Shown here one piece after another: positions 1 through 8,278 of a DNA stretch of 64,000 nucleotides. A program made the position numbers and the translations under genes. The DNA lies in NCBI GenBank assembly GCA_963704545.1, contig OY969915.1:1-64000 (forward strand). The letters are read 5' to 3'. The notes under the pieces were generated by a model that was not told where the DNA came from, did no database searches, and was given only the letters and a program-made list of their open reading frames with translations. Each line of letters opens with the position of its first letter. The first letter of the stretch is position 1. This stretch comes from VRUE01 sp963704545. GTDB lineage: Bacteria; Actinomycetota; Thermoleophilia; Solirubrobacterales; 70-9.

Positions 1-1432
1 CGTAGGAGGAGAGCGAGCCGATCAGGCCGATGTTCGGCCCCTCCGGCGTCTCGATCGGGCACATCCGGCCGTAGTGGGTCGGGTGCACGTCGCGGACCTC
101 GATCGGGGCCCGCTCACGGGTCAGGCCGCCGGCGCCCAGTGCCGAGAGGCGGCGGCGGTGCGTGAGGCCGGCCAGCGAGTTGGTCTGGTCCATGAACTGC
201 GAGAGCTGCGAGGAGCCGAAGAACTCCTTCATCGCCGCCACGACCGGGCGGATGTTGATGATCGTCTGAGGCGTGATCGCATCGGAGTCTTCGGTCGTGA
301 GCCGCTCGCGGACGACGCGCTCCATCCGGTAGAGACCGATGCGGAAGGCCTCCTGGATCAGCTCGCCGACCGTGCGCAGGCGCCGGTTGCCGAAGTGCTC
401 GTACTCGTCGAGGTGCTCGTTGACGGGCTCGCGCGGGTAGGTGATCGCCTCCGCCGCGTAGTCTTTGATCGGGTTCTCCTCGTCGACCTCCTCGGGGATG
501 CCGAGCAGCTTCGGGAGGCTGATCAGCTCCTTGACCAGGGCGATGATGTCGTCGTGGGTGAGGACCCTGGTGTCGAGGTCGATGTCGAGGTCGAGCCTCG
601 CGTTGAGCTTGTAGCGGCCGACCCTGGTGAGGTCGTAGCGCTTGGCGTCGAAGAAGAGCTGCTCGAGCAGGTTGCGGGCGGCGTCAACCGAGGGCGGCTC
701 GCCCGGGCGCTGCTTCTTGAACAGCTCGATCAGGGCGCCCTCCTCGGTCCGGGTCGCCTCGGTGTCTGCCTCGATCGTGTGCCGCATGTAGATCGAGTTG
801 TCGAACATGTCGAGGAGCTTCTCGTCCTCGACGTAGCCCATCGCGCGCAGCAGCACCGTCACCGGCAGCTTGCGCTTGCGGTCGATGCGGACGAAGACCT
901 TGCCTTTTTTGTCGATCTCGAGCTCGAGCCAGGAACCGCGGGCCGGCATCAGGTTGGCGATGAAGACCTGCTTTTCGGCGTCCTTGGGCGCCATCACGTA
1001 GGCGCCCGGGGAGCGGACGAGCTGGGTGACGACGACGCGCTCGGTGCCGTTGATGATGAAGGTGCCGCGGTCGGTCATCCACGGGAAGTCGCCCATGAAG
1101 ACGGCCTGCTCGCGGATCTCACCCGTCTCTTTGTTCTGGAACGCGACGGTTGCCGAAAGCGGCCGCGAGTAGGTCATGTCCTTCTCGCGGCACTCCTCGA
1201 TCGTGTGTGGCGGATCCTCGAACTTGAACTCGCCAAAGACGATGGCGAGATTCCCCGTGTAGTCCTCGATCGGGGATATGTCGTCAATCGTCTCTCGCAG
1301 CCCGCCCTTCTTCGGATCCGTCAGCTCTTCGAAGGAGCGGCGCTGGATATCGATCAGATGGGGGACTTCGAGGGGGTTCTGTAGTCGGGAAAAACTCCTG
1401 CGGGTTACGGGGGCAGCGTTCGAACGTGCCAA
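1..1432 (-). CDS. rpoB: RNA polymerase beta subunit, N-terminal part (cut by window start)
   Basis: Encodes about the first 477 residues of the beta subunit of RNA polymerase; the rest lies beyond position 1. The reading frame gives the typical start region (PLEVPHLIDIQRRSFEEL), the segment around DRGTFIINGTERVVVTQL, and near the window edge the rifampicin pocket (SSQLSQFMDQTN, then HRRRLSALG), which is the drug-sensitive wild-type form. I place the start at a TTG at 1432 because a GAGGAG ribosome site lies about 8 bases upstream and an in-frame TGA lies just before it; no ATG or GTG fits. It follows rplL after a 155-bp gap, the usual actinobacterial order. The long forward-strand frame over the same bases is a shadow. 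Confidence 0.96.
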   Translation of the reverse strand, partial: MARSNAAPVTRRSFSRLQNPLEVPHLIDIQRRSFEELTDPKKGGLRETIDDISPIEDYTGNLAIVFGEFKFEDPPHTIEECREKDMTYSRPLSATVAFQNKETGEIREQAVFMGDFPWMTDRGTFIINGTERVVVTQLVRSPGAYVMAPKDAEKQVFIANLMPARGSWLELEIDKKGKVFVRIDRKRKLPVTVLLRAMGYVEDEKLLDMFDNSIYMRHTIEADTEATRTEEGALIELFKKQRPGEPPSVDAARNLLEQLFFDAKRYDLTRVGRYKLNARLDLDIDLDTRVLTHDDIIALVKELISLPKLLGIPEEVDEENPIKDYAAEAITYPREPVNEHLDEYEHFGNRRLRTVGELIQEAFRIGLYRMERVVRERLTTEDSDAITPQTIINIRPVVAAMKEFFGSSQLSQFMDQTNSLAGLTHRRRLSALGAGGLTRERAPIEVRDVHPTHYGRMCPIETPEGPNIGLIGSLSSY

Positions 1433-1587
1433 AGTCGGCGACTCCTCAGGCGGTCAGAGGGACGTTAGGTACAGCGCAGATATCGGGCAGGGAACAAACT
1501 GGGCGCGACCGCGAAAAATAACACACGGCCGCGCTCTCCCGCAGATTCGGCTCCCTGCCTAGGGTCCGACCGCGGTCAATGCGGGCT

Positions 1588-1980
1588 TTACTTGAGCTCG
1601 ACGGTGGCGCCGACCTCCTCGAGCTCGGCCTTGAGCTTGTCGGCCTCCTCGCGCTCGACGCCCTCCTTGATCGCTTTCGGCGCCTCGTCGACCAGCGCCT
1701 TGGCCTCTTTCAGGCCAAGCCCGGTCGCGGCGCGGACGACCTTGATCACGGGCACCTTCTGGCCGCCGACCTCGGTCAGCACGACGTCGACCGTCGAGGC
1801 CTCCTCCTCGCCACCACCGTCGCCGGCGGGAGCGCCGGCCGCAGCGGGTGCGGCGGCAGCGACAGCTGTCGCGGAGACCCCGAACTCCTCCTCGAGCGCC
1901 TTGATCCGCTCAGAGAGCTCGAGCACCGAGATGCTTTTCAGCTCCTCGATCCAGTCCTCGGTTGAAATCTTGGTTGCCAC
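1588..1980 (-). CDS. rplL: Large ribosomal subunit protein bL12 (L7/L12)
   Basis: 130-residue stalk protein that binds L10 as dimers and recruits translation GTPases. An N-terminal helical dimerisation region (about 1-35), an Ala/Gly/Glu hinge (about 38-60) and the C-terminal factor-binding domain with VPVIKVVR and GLGLKEAKALVDEAPK are all visible. The start is a GTG at 1980; its ribosome site GGAGGAG lies inside the acidic tail codons of rplJ, whose stop is only 3 bases upstream, so translation is probably coupled to rplJ. Length and sequence are standard for the family. Confidence 0.97.
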   Translation of the reverse strand: MATKISTEDWIEELKSISVLELSERIKALEEEFGVSATAVAAAAPAAAGAPAGDGGGEEEASTVDVVLTEVGGQKVPVIKVVRAATGLGLKEAKALVDEAPKAIKEGVEREEADKLKAELEEVGATVELK

Positions 1981-1983
1981 TGG

Positions 1984-2757
1984 TTACTCCTCCTCTTCCT
2001 TAGAAGTCTCATCGGCGCCCTCGTCGGCCGCCTCCTCAGCTTTTGTCTCCTCCGCAGCGGGGCCCTCAGCTTCAGGCTCAGCAGCCGGCTGGTCATCAGC
2101 TTGGGCCTCTGCGTCTGCGGTGGCCTCATCAGTTGTCTCCGCGGGTGGCGTGGAGGTGGGCTCCTCGCCCGCAGCTTGCGAGGACGAGGAGTCCTCCTCC
2201 GCGACAGGACCCGCGGCCTCTGCGGCCGGGGCCTCCCCGGAAACAAGTCCCTGCTCAGCAATCTGACCAAGCTGCAGCGCAAGCCCCTGGATCATCGAGC
2301 CGAGGCCGCGGACCAGGCCGGTCAGGGGGCTGGCGACTACGCCGGCGAACTGGCCGATCAGCACTTCGCGCGCCGGCAGCTTGGCGATCGCCATGAAGCG
2401 TTCCTCGTCGAGGCTGAGGCCGTCCATGTAGCCGCCCTTGAAGGTGAGGACGTCGTGCTCTTTGTTGAAACTGGAGATCGCCTTGGCGGCCTGGGCGGTG
2501 TCGCCGCGGACGAAGGTCAGCGCGGTCGGCCCCTTCAGCAGCTCGGCGAGTTGCTCCTGGCCCGCTTTGTCGGCGGCGATTTTGGTCAGGCGGTTCTTGA
2601 CGATGCGGAAGCTGGCGTCGGCTTCGCGGAGCTTGCCGCGCAGCTCGGCCGCCTGGTGAACGCTTATCCCGCGGTAGTCGACAGCGAAGATCGCCTCGGA
2701 CGCCTCGATCTCGGCGGCGATCTCCTCAATGGCTGTTGCCTTTTCGTCTCGGTTCAT
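1984..2757 (-). CDS. rplJ: Large ribosomal subunit protein uL10 with long acidic C-terminal tail
   Basis: Base of the ribosomal stalk. Residues 1-170 are a normal L10 (RDEKATAIEEI at the start, then AELRGKLREADASFRIVKNR, PTALTF and the C-terminal helix that binds L12 dimers). The family is usually 165-185 residues; this one has 257. The extra part of about 85 residues is almost only Ala, Glu, Asp, Ser, Thr and Pro and ends in four Glu, so it should be disordered and strongly negative. It lies beyond the L12-binding helix. The coding frame is intact and rplL begins 3 bases after the stop, so the tail is not an annotation error. Its role is unknown. Confidence 0.95.
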   Translation of the reverse strand: MNRDEKATAIEEIAAEIEASEAIFAVDYRGISVHQAAELRGKLREADASFRIVKNRLTKIAADKAGQEQLAELLKGPTALTFVRGDTAQAAKAISSFNKEHDVLTFKGGYMDGLSLDEERFMAIAKLPAREVLIGQFAGVVASPLTGLVRGLGSMIQGLALQLGQIAEQGLVSGEAPAAEAAGPVAEEDSSSSQAAGEEPTSTPPAETTDEATADAEAQADDQPAAEPEAEGPAAEETKAEEAADEGADETSKEEEE

Positions 2758-2819
2758 GTCTCACCTGCACCGGGCTTACGGGGCTGCCGGTGGTCTCGGG
2801 TAAAGCGCGGCGGCGCAGT

Positions 2820-3566
2820 TTAGGCGGTCGCCAGCTCCTCTGCGGCCTGGGTGGCCGCTTCCGCGGCATCGCGGTCGCCGATCTTGGACGCGTCGACCCG
2901 GATCCCCGGGCCCATCGTCGTGGTCAGCGTGCAGGAGACGATGTAGCGCCCCTTCGCCGCGGACGGCTTGGCGCGGACGATCTCCTCCATCACCGCGGTG
3001 AAGTTCTCGAACAGCTTGTCGGCCTCGAGGCTGGCCTTGCCGATCGACATGTGGACGATCGCCTGGCGGTCGGTGCGGTACTCGACCTTGCCCGCCTTGG
3101 ACTCGGTGACGGCCTTCTCGACGTCGTCGGTGACGGTGCCGACCTTCGGGTTGGGCATCTTGCCCTGCGGCCCGAGGACACGGCCGAGCTTGCCGACGGT
3201 TCCCATCATCTGCGGCGTCGCGATCGCCACGTCGAAGTCGGTCCAGCCCTCCTCCTCGACTTTCTTGGCGAGGTCGTCGCCACCAACGAAGTCGGCTCCG
3301 GCGGCCTCGGCGTCGCGCGCCTGCTGGCCCTGGGCGAAGACCGCGACGGTCACGTCTTTGCCGAGGCCATGAGGCAGGGCCAGGGTGCCGCGCAGCTGCT
3401 CCTCGGCGTGGCGGACGTTGACCCCGAGCAGCACGTGCAGCTCGACGGTCTCGTCGAAGCCGGCGCTGGCGGTCTCCTTGATCAGCGAGATCGCCTCGGC
3501 CGCCGGGTAGGCGCGGTCGCGCTGCACCTTGCCGAGCTGTTTGCGGTAGCGCTTGCCGTGGGCCAT
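2820..3566 (-). CDS. rplA: Large ribosomal subunit protein uL1
   Basis: 248-residue L1 stalk protein that binds 23S rRNA near the E site and usually also represses its own operon through the mRNA leader. Family marks include GKRYRK at the start, VNVRHAEEQLRGT, the central LGRVLGPQGKMPNPKVGTV block, and the C-terminal TTTMGPGIRVD. It follows rplK after a 2-bp gap. About 62 bp separate it from rplJ, where an L10 leader could lie, but I could not confirm a fold. The C-terminal tail is slightly longer than usual and Ala-rich. Confidence 0.97.
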   Translation of the reverse strand: MAHGKRYRKQLGKVQRDRAYPAAEAISLIKETASAGFDETVELHVLLGVNVRHAEEQLRGTLALPHGLGKDVTVAVFAQGQQARDAEAAGADFVGGDDLAKKVEEEGWTDFDVAIATPQMMGTVGKLGRVLGPQGKMPNPKVGTVTDDVEKAVTESKAGKVEYRTDRQAIVHMSIGKASLEADKLFENFTAVMEEIVRAKPSAAKGRYIVSCTLTTTMGPGIRVDASKIGDRDAAEAATQAAEELATA

Positions 3567-3568
3567 GG

Positions 3569-3991
3569 CTAGTTGACGTCCACGCCCATCGAGCGGGCGG
3601 TGCCGGCGATGATCTTCGAGGCGGCGTCGAGGTCGTTGGCGTTGAGGTCGGGCATCTTGCGCTCGGCGATCTGGCGGACCTGCTCCATCGAGATCGTCCC
3701 CACTTTGTTGACGTGGGGCTCGCCCGAGCCCTTCTTGATCTTGATCGCCTCCTTGATCAGGACCGCGGCCGGGGGCGTCTTGGTGATGAAGGTGAAGGAG
3801 CGGTCCTCGTAGACGGTGATCTCGACCGGGATGATCGTGCCGCCTTCGGACTGGGTCTGGGCGTTGAACGCCTTGCAGAACTCCATGATGTTGACGCCGT
3901 GCTGACCCAGGGCCGGGCCAACCGGCGGGGCCGGGTTGGCCGAGCCGGCCGAGATCTGCAGCTTGATCTGGGTGAGGACTTTTTTCGCCAT
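3569..3991 (-). CDS. rplK: Large ribosomal subunit protein uL11
   Basis: 140-residue protein of the GTPase-associated centre. Visible marks are the Pro-rich N-terminal domain (SANPAPPVGPALGQHGVNIMEFCKAFN split by the usual Gly-Pro turns), SFTFITKTPPAAVLIKEA, and the C-terminal RNA-binding end IIAGTARSMGVDV. Both size and start (ATG at 3991) are standard. It lies between nusG and rplA in the conserved order and is almost contiguous with rplA. Confidence 0.97.
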   Translation of the reverse strand: MAKKVLTQIKLQISAGSANPAPPVGPALGQHGVNIMEFCKAFNAQTQSEGGTIIPVEITVYEDRSFTFITKTPPAAVLIKEAIKIKKGSGEPHVNKVGTISMEQVRQIAERKMPDLNANDLDAASKIIAGTARSMGVDVN

Positions 3992-4018
3992 CGGGATCGG
4001 GGAGAGTAGCGCGCCTGG

Positions 4019-4543
4019 CTAGATCTTCTTGACCTGGTCGTATCCGACCTCGACCGGCGTCTCGCGCCCGAAGATCGAGACCAGCACCTTGAGTTTGGCC
4101 GCGTCCTCGTTGATCTCGGCGATCTCACCGGAGAAGTCGGAGAGCGGACCGGAGACGACCTTGACCGACTCGCCAATCGAAAACTGGGCCTGGGTGCGCG
4201 GCCGCTCGGCGGTCTCGCGGTGCAGCAGGCGGTCGACCTCGGGTTTGGAGAGCGGCACCGGTTTGTTGCGCGAGCCGACGAAGCCGGTGACCCCGGGCGT
4301 GTTCTTGACCAGGCCCCATGCGTCGTCGGTCATCTCCATGTTGACCAGGACGTAGCCGGGCATGGTGCGCTTGGACTTCGGTTCTTTCTGACCGTCCTTC
4401 CCCATCTCCATCACGTCTTCGGTGGGAACGACGACCTGGCGCACGTTGCGGTTCTGGCTCATCGTCTGAACCCGGTGCTCGAGGTTGTGCTTGACCTTGT
4501 TCTCGTGCCCCGAGTAGGTGTTGATCACGTACCAGCGATACAT
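4019..4543 (-). CDS. nusG: Transcription termination/antitermination factor NusG
   Basis: 174-residue NusG. The NGN domain is seen from RWYVINTYSGHENKVK through YVLVNMEMTDDAW and the KOW domain around VKVVSGPLSDFSGEIAEI. It binds RNA polymerase and links it to Rho or the ribosome. The open frame extends 52 codons upstream to a GTG inside secE, but the protein clearly begins at the ATG at 4543 just before RWYVINTYSG. The gap to secE is 32 bp. Confidence 0.96.
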   Translation of the reverse strand: MYRWYVINTYSGHENKVKHNLEHRVQTMSQNRNVRQVVVPTEDVMEMGKDGQKEPKSKRTMPGYVLVNMEMTDDAWGLVKNTPGVTGFVGSRNKPVPLSKPEVDRLLHRETAERPRTQAQFSIGESVKVVSGPLSDFSGEIAEINEDAAKLKVLVSIFGRETPVEVGYDQVKKI

Positions 4544-4575
4544 CTTCTTTGGCGGCCTTTTGTTCGGAGATCCCG

Positions 4576-5103
4576 CTAGAGGATCTGCTTGATCAGGAAG
4601 TTGAAGGCGGCGTCGAGCGCGCCGAGGTAGGTGGCGGCGACGGCGACGAAGATGATCGTGACCGCCGTCGCCTGGACGAGCGTGTCGCGGTCGGGCCACT
4701 GCACCTTCTTCAGCTCTGCCCAGCAGGAGGCGATGAAGCCGGTCACGCCGCCGCGCTGCCTTTCGGTGGCGGCCTGCTTCTGCTTCTTGTCCAGCTGCTC
4801 GCGCTCGCGGCGCTTCTGCTCGCCGCGCTGGCGCTTCTCGCTCTCCTTCAGCGCCTTTGCTTCGGCGCGACGCTCGGCGCGGGACGAGGTCTGCGGCGCG
4901 TCCGGAGTTTCCAGCTGGGCCTCCGAGGCACCGACGGCGATGCCGGCCTCGACCGCCTCGATCTCGGCGATGTCGCCGGAGACGGGGACCTGGGTGTCGT
5001 GCTGCGCGCGCGACTCGACGGCGCGCTCGCCACCGGCGCGCTTGAGCTCCTGCTCTTCGCGAGCCCGGCGCTCGGCCTTGCGCTGTGCGCGACTCTTGGC
5101 CAT
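4576..5103 (-). CDS. secE: Preprotein translocase subunit SecE with long charged N-terminal extension
   Basis: Only the last 57 or so residues are SecE proper: GFIASCWAELKKVQWPDRD, the amphipathic surface helix, followed by one membrane span. The first 115 residues are an extension rich in Arg, Lys, Glu and Gln (start KSRAQRKAERRAREEQELKR; later a long Lys/Arg/Glu run), probably a cytoplasmic coiled coil. The ATG at 5103 has an AGGAG site that overlaps the end of rpmG, so the extended form is probably what is made. Bacterial SecE is commonly 60-130 residues; 175 is at the long end. Confidence 0.93.
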   Translation of the reverse strand: MAKSRAQRKAERRAREEQELKRAGGERAVESRAQHDTQVPVSGDIAEIEAVEAGIAVGASEAQLETPDAPQTSSRAERRAEAKALKESEKRQRGEQKRREREQLDKKQKQAATERQRGGVTGFIASCWAELKKVQWPDRDTLVQATAVTIIFVAVAATYLGALDAAFNFLIKQIL

Positions 5104-5108
5104 CGCCG

Positions 5109-5273
5109 CTAGCGCGTCTCCTTATGCGCCGTGTGGCGTTTGCACCAGCGGCAGAACTTGCGCAGCTCGATGCGATCCGGCGAGTTCCGCCGAGACTTGT
5201 TCGTCTGATAATTGCGCCGCTTGCAGTCTTCGCAAGCCAGCGTCACCGCGATGCGGACATCTCCGCGTGCCAT
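5109..5273 (-). CDS. rpmG: Large ribosomal subunit protein bL33
   Basis: 54-residue zinc-ribbon ribosomal protein. Translation of the minus strand gives ARGDVRIAVTLACEDC, then NYQTNKSRRNSPDRIELRKF, then CRWCKRHTAHKETR, with the two CxxC pairs that bind zinc. It is the first gene of the rpmG-secE-nusG run; its stop is 5 bases before the secE start. No tRNA-Trp, which often accompanies this gene, is seen next to it. Confidence 0.94.
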   Translation of the reverse strand: MARGDVRIAVTLACEDCKRRNYQTNKSRRNSPDRIELRKFCRWCKRHTAHKETR

Positions 5274-5396
5274 CTAATCCCTCGATTGCGTTAGCGCCTT
5301 ACAAGGAAAAACCCCGGGCCGAGGCACGAGGCTGAGCGAAGGATAGCGCCCGGCGAGAGCCGATGGCGCGCCCTATTGACGGAGATCCCGGAGTGC

Positions 5397-5625
5397 TCAG
5401 ACAGGGACCACGCTGAGACCGGGCACCCGTTCGAAGTCCCACGGTCGCAACATCCATGCCGTGGCTCAGCGCCGTCGCGGCGATCCAGAGGTCGTGTGCT
5501 CCGATCGGGCTGCCCCCCGCTCTCAAGGGCTGCCCAGACTGGCGGAGAGCCGAACACCTGCACATTACAAGCACCATGCGCAGCGGCGATACGCACGACC
5601 TCCCCGCAGGACCTCTGCGTTTCTG
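5397..5625 (-). pseudogene. Remnant of an MNT nucleotidyltransferase joined to a PIN (VapC-like) toxin tail
   Basis: Reading the minus strand gives EVVRIAAAHGACNVQVFGS, the start of an MNT-type nucleotidyltransferase (antitoxin of HEPN/MNT pairs), and then in a second frame PIGAHDLWIAATALSHGMDVAT, the C-terminal motif of PIN-domain toxins, and in a third frame DFERVPGLSVVPV followed by a stop. At least two frame changes are needed, so nothing functional is made. It marks the inner edge of the foreign segment next to rpmG. The stretch 5274-5396 shows no gene. Confidence 0.55.
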
Positions 5626-5720
5626 GGGACGCTGCTGCTTGGTCGGATCTCGGCATGGATCAATGGTGCACCTGAGAGTGGCGACCAATCCGCTGAGGAA
5701 TCAGGCGCGGCTACTTCGGA

Positions 5721-6068
5721 CTAGAACTTCATCGCATCGATATTCTCAATCGAGCGCCGAGCGCGAGCCAGCGGGTCACCTGGATCGACAAATAGCGATC
5801 CTTTCCGAGTCTCGATCTGAACCGATTGCTCAACAGCGGAGCCAGCCCTCGCGGCATAGTGCTCGTCTCGGGGTTCGAGGATCACCGCACTACCGGGGTC
5901 ACGCGCAGGGACGGAGATCGGGGTCTCGGCGAGAGGTACCTCCGGCAGGCCGAGCGCGATACGGAGATCCCTAACCAAAGGGACGTCGGTCTCGCGAAGA
6001 ACGTTTTGACTTCCAGCCTGAAGCAGTTCCCACAACTCCTGGGCGATGTCCTGCGGATTCTCAGCCAT
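5721..6068 (-). CDS. Hypothetical protein, last gene of the AlbA_2-like cassette
   Basis: 115 residues, starting AENPQDIAQELWELLQAG and ending with RRSIENIDAMKF. No recognised domain, signal peptide or membrane span. Its start overlaps the stop of the membrane protein gene by 8 bases, so the two are translationally coupled and the product probably acts with its neighbours. The frame is open upstream to 6164, but the ATG at 6068 is the natural start for a coupled gene. Base composition is lower in GC than the flanking housekeeping genes, consistent with transfer. Confidence 0.6.
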   Translation of the reverse strand: MAENPQDIAQELWELLQAGSQNVLRETDVPLVRDLRIALGLPEVPLAETPISVPARDPGSAVILEPRDEHYAARAGSAVEQSVQIETRKGSLFVDPGDPLARARRSIENIDAMKF

Positions 6069-6480
6069 GAGTTTCAGGATACTCGGGGTGCGCTGGGTTG
6101 CAAGGGCGCTCACATCTTTCCTGCAGTTTTTCTCGCTCCTTACGCTCCTCTGCAATTGCCTCACTCAGTGCGTCAAGCCCCTTCTTGGTCTCTTGCTTGA
6201 AGTCTTCATACTTTAGGCCTCGGCCCGAAATCTCAACTGGCAGGTTCCCGCGCCATGCCTCGGCTAGAACCACCACGAGCAGCAGGGCCCCTGCAAATAG
6301 GGCCACAGCTCGCTCGAAGATGAGTAGAAACCCCGATCCGAGGGCAACTGTCGGCAGCGTGGCGGGGCGACCCGCGCCGAGGCTGATCAGAAGGCAAGCT
6401 GCCAGCAGGGCGACGAGCAGCGTCCCATAGGGGTGAGGAGATTGCGATTGAGATCCCGGATCTGGACTAGCTGCCATCAC
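6061..6480 (-). CDS. Small membrane protein with cytoplasmic coiled coil
   Basis: About 139 residues. Two hydrophobic spans (about 18-38 and 50-72) form a hairpin with little outside the membrane, followed by a charged helical tail (DFKQETKKGLDALSEAIAEE...) and a Cys pair near the end. It starts with GTG at 6480 or ATG at 6477, overlapping the stop of the AlbA_2-like gene. This architecture (two spans plus coiled coil) is common for membrane effectors or anchors in defence cassettes, but there is no direct evidence of function here. Confidence 0.65.
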   Translation of the reverse strand: MMAASPDPGSQSQSPHPYGTLLVALLAACLLISLGAGRPATLPTVALGSGFLLIFERAVALFAGALLLVVVLAEAWRGNLPVEISGRGLKYEDFKQETKKGLDALSEAIAEERKEREKLQERCERPCNPAHPEYPETHG

Positions 6481-7970
6481 GCTCCCGCCTTGTCATCGCC
6501 GGGTCGCCGAGGGGAACGAGGCGTGTGGCGTTTGTGTTCCTCGATCTCTGCTGACGTTTTCAGGCGCTTGGTTGAGGCACCCGCTCCGCTGCCCCGGGCA
6601 ATGAAGTGCTCCTCGATGGCTCCTGACTTGCTGCGGAACTTGCCCTCATACCACTCATCGGGGAGACTGATGCTAATCCCGCACACAATCCGGCCTCCCG
6701 CTACTGCAGATGGGGACAAGCGTATCCACCGCATAGGGTTCGGCGTAATTCGCGCTTCAAATGCCTGCTCCAAGCGGCGTGTATAACGATCCCAGTCGCT
6801 CCCATTGAGATCTAGCTCAATTCCGCACACCTTAAAATTCCCAACGTCCGGCAATGCTGCAACTAGCTCACTCTTTGGGAACTGCTTAGCCTCGACTGCA
6901 CCAACAATGATGTGGCCATTCTCTCCAGCATTGAGCATCGATAGGACTGCGCGCAGTAGGGCCGAAAGAGGCTTGCTGTCGATGTCCGTGGACGTCGCAG
7001 CTTCGCTGGCCTCGCCCCGAAAGTAGTCGGAGAGTTCAGCAAACGCGGAACCCTTGACCTCAAGCGTTGCCGACTCTTGCCGTCCCAGCAATTTGGTGGC
7101 GTCTGGGGCCTTTGGTTGTGGGCGGATGCGAACCCGAAGCTCATCGCGAAAATCAAGGAAGCCAGGCTGGAGGAAATATGACGTGTGCGTACGAGCCCCA
7201 GCAGCGGCTAGCTGCTCGTTAATGCCGGCCACCAGACCATTGCCGATCGAATGGAAGTGTCCCGGCGACTCATCTACACGACCGAGAATCATGAACGGGT
7301 AGTCCCCTACCGTTGAATACAGGGAACGATCCCAAATGCGAGGACTATCGGCGTGAGAACCGTTTTGGGCCTCATCAAGCAGATCACCAAGCTTACGCCC
7401 AAGCCGATCACGAGCCCTCTGACTGCCATTAGCGTTTTTCGCCTCGACAAGGATCAAGAATCTTACGCCTGGGTCATAAGCGGGCTCGGTGATGAGATGA
7501 AGTCCCTTGTATTTATTGACAAGGTCTCGGGCATCAGTGTCACCAAGATTGGAGGTGCGCTCGGCGGCACTCCCAGGCAGACTCGACACTGCGAGACTTG
7601 CCGCACGCTGAATCTCATTAAGTGCGTCGAGCTCACGCGCGGGCCGACCGTCACGTAGCACTTGCTCGCTTGGGCCGTCCATATGACTGACCTTCGCGAG
7701 ATCATTTTTCTGCCATGGCCAATGATGCAGGATCTTCTCCGCCTCTAGAACGAGGGGCATCTCTGGATGATCATTTGGCCATGCCTTGTCGAGAGCTCGC
7801 CTGAGTCGAGAAGCAGGTTGCTCCTGTGGCAGCCACGCGCGAACAAGGACATCGTGCGGTGCCGAAAGCTCATAGAACGCGTAAGACAGAATATTCTGGC
7901 TGGCCATGAATTTCTGCAGTCCGTCAATGGCAGCGGCCCGATCATAGGTAGGTTGGAATTGGAAGAACAT
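6477..7970 (-). CDS. Schlafen/AlbA_2-like domain protein
   Basis: About 497 residues from the ATG at 7970; an upstream in-frame start at 8051 would add 27. The last 200 residues match the AlbA_2 (divergent AAA-4/Schlafen) pattern: ESATLEVKGS, then ALLRAVLSMLNAGENGHIIVGAVE, and the closing EEHFIARGSGAGAST. Such domains occur in Schlafen-type nucleases and in HTH-linked regulators; this protein has no evident HTH. The N-terminal 290 residues are of unknown type and may carry the sensing part. It is the first of three overlapping genes, has lower GC than its surroundings, and lies beside a decayed integrase, so a mobile defence or stress cassette is a fair but unproven reading. Confidence 0.68.
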   Translation of the reverse strand: MFFQFQPTYDRAAAIDGLQKFMASQNILSYAFYELSAPHDVLVRAWLPQEQPASRLRRALDKAWPNDHPEMPLVLEAEKILHHWPWQKNDLAKVSHMDGPSEQVLRDGRPARELDALNEIQRAASLAVSSLPGSAAERTSNLGDTDARDLVNKYKGLHLITEPAYDPGVRFLILVEAKNANGSQRARDRLGRKLGDLLDEAQNGSHADSPRIWDRSLYSTVGDYPFMILGRVDESPGHFHSIGNGLVAGINEQLAAAGARTHTSYFLQPGFLDFRDELRVRIRPQPKAPDATKLLGRQESATLEVKGSAFAELSDYFRGEASEAATSTDIDSKPLSALLRAVLSMLNAGENGHIIVGAVEAKQFPKSELVAALPDVGNFKVCGIELDLNGSDWDRYTRRLEQAFEARITPNPMRWIRLSPSAVAGGRIVCGISISLPDEWYEGKFRSKSGAIEEHFIARGSGAGASTKRLKTSAEIEEHKRHTPRSPRRPGDDKAGA

Positions 7971-8278
7971 GAACACGAGCGTCTCTCGTGCCCAGTGAAG
8001 ATGGGCCTTCCAATGCCACTGGAATCCCGCAGGGAAACTAGAGCGCGGCACTACCCCAATCCTGACTTGAAAGAGGTTACGCTGCCACCCCTTGATCGAA
8101 ACAATGGACTCCCCACCGATACATCGGTCGCGATGCTATGCACTGGCTCCCGAATAGTCAAGCAGTGTGGCGACGCGTCCAAAGCTGCGCAGAGATCATG
8201 TGGGCGCGAAATGAAGTTGCGGTACCGAACAAACATAAGGGTTCACCAAAAGGATGACGACAGTTCGCGCAGGAAGCG

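Noticed and set aside
1433..1587. Possible attenuator or leader between rplL and rpoB
   Set aside because: No clear hairpin with a following T-run or antiterminator pair could be found by eye.
5291..5688. Two overlapping hypothetical proteins of 121 and 129 residues
   Set aside because: Both only contain pieces of the broken toxin-antitoxin remnant in different frames.
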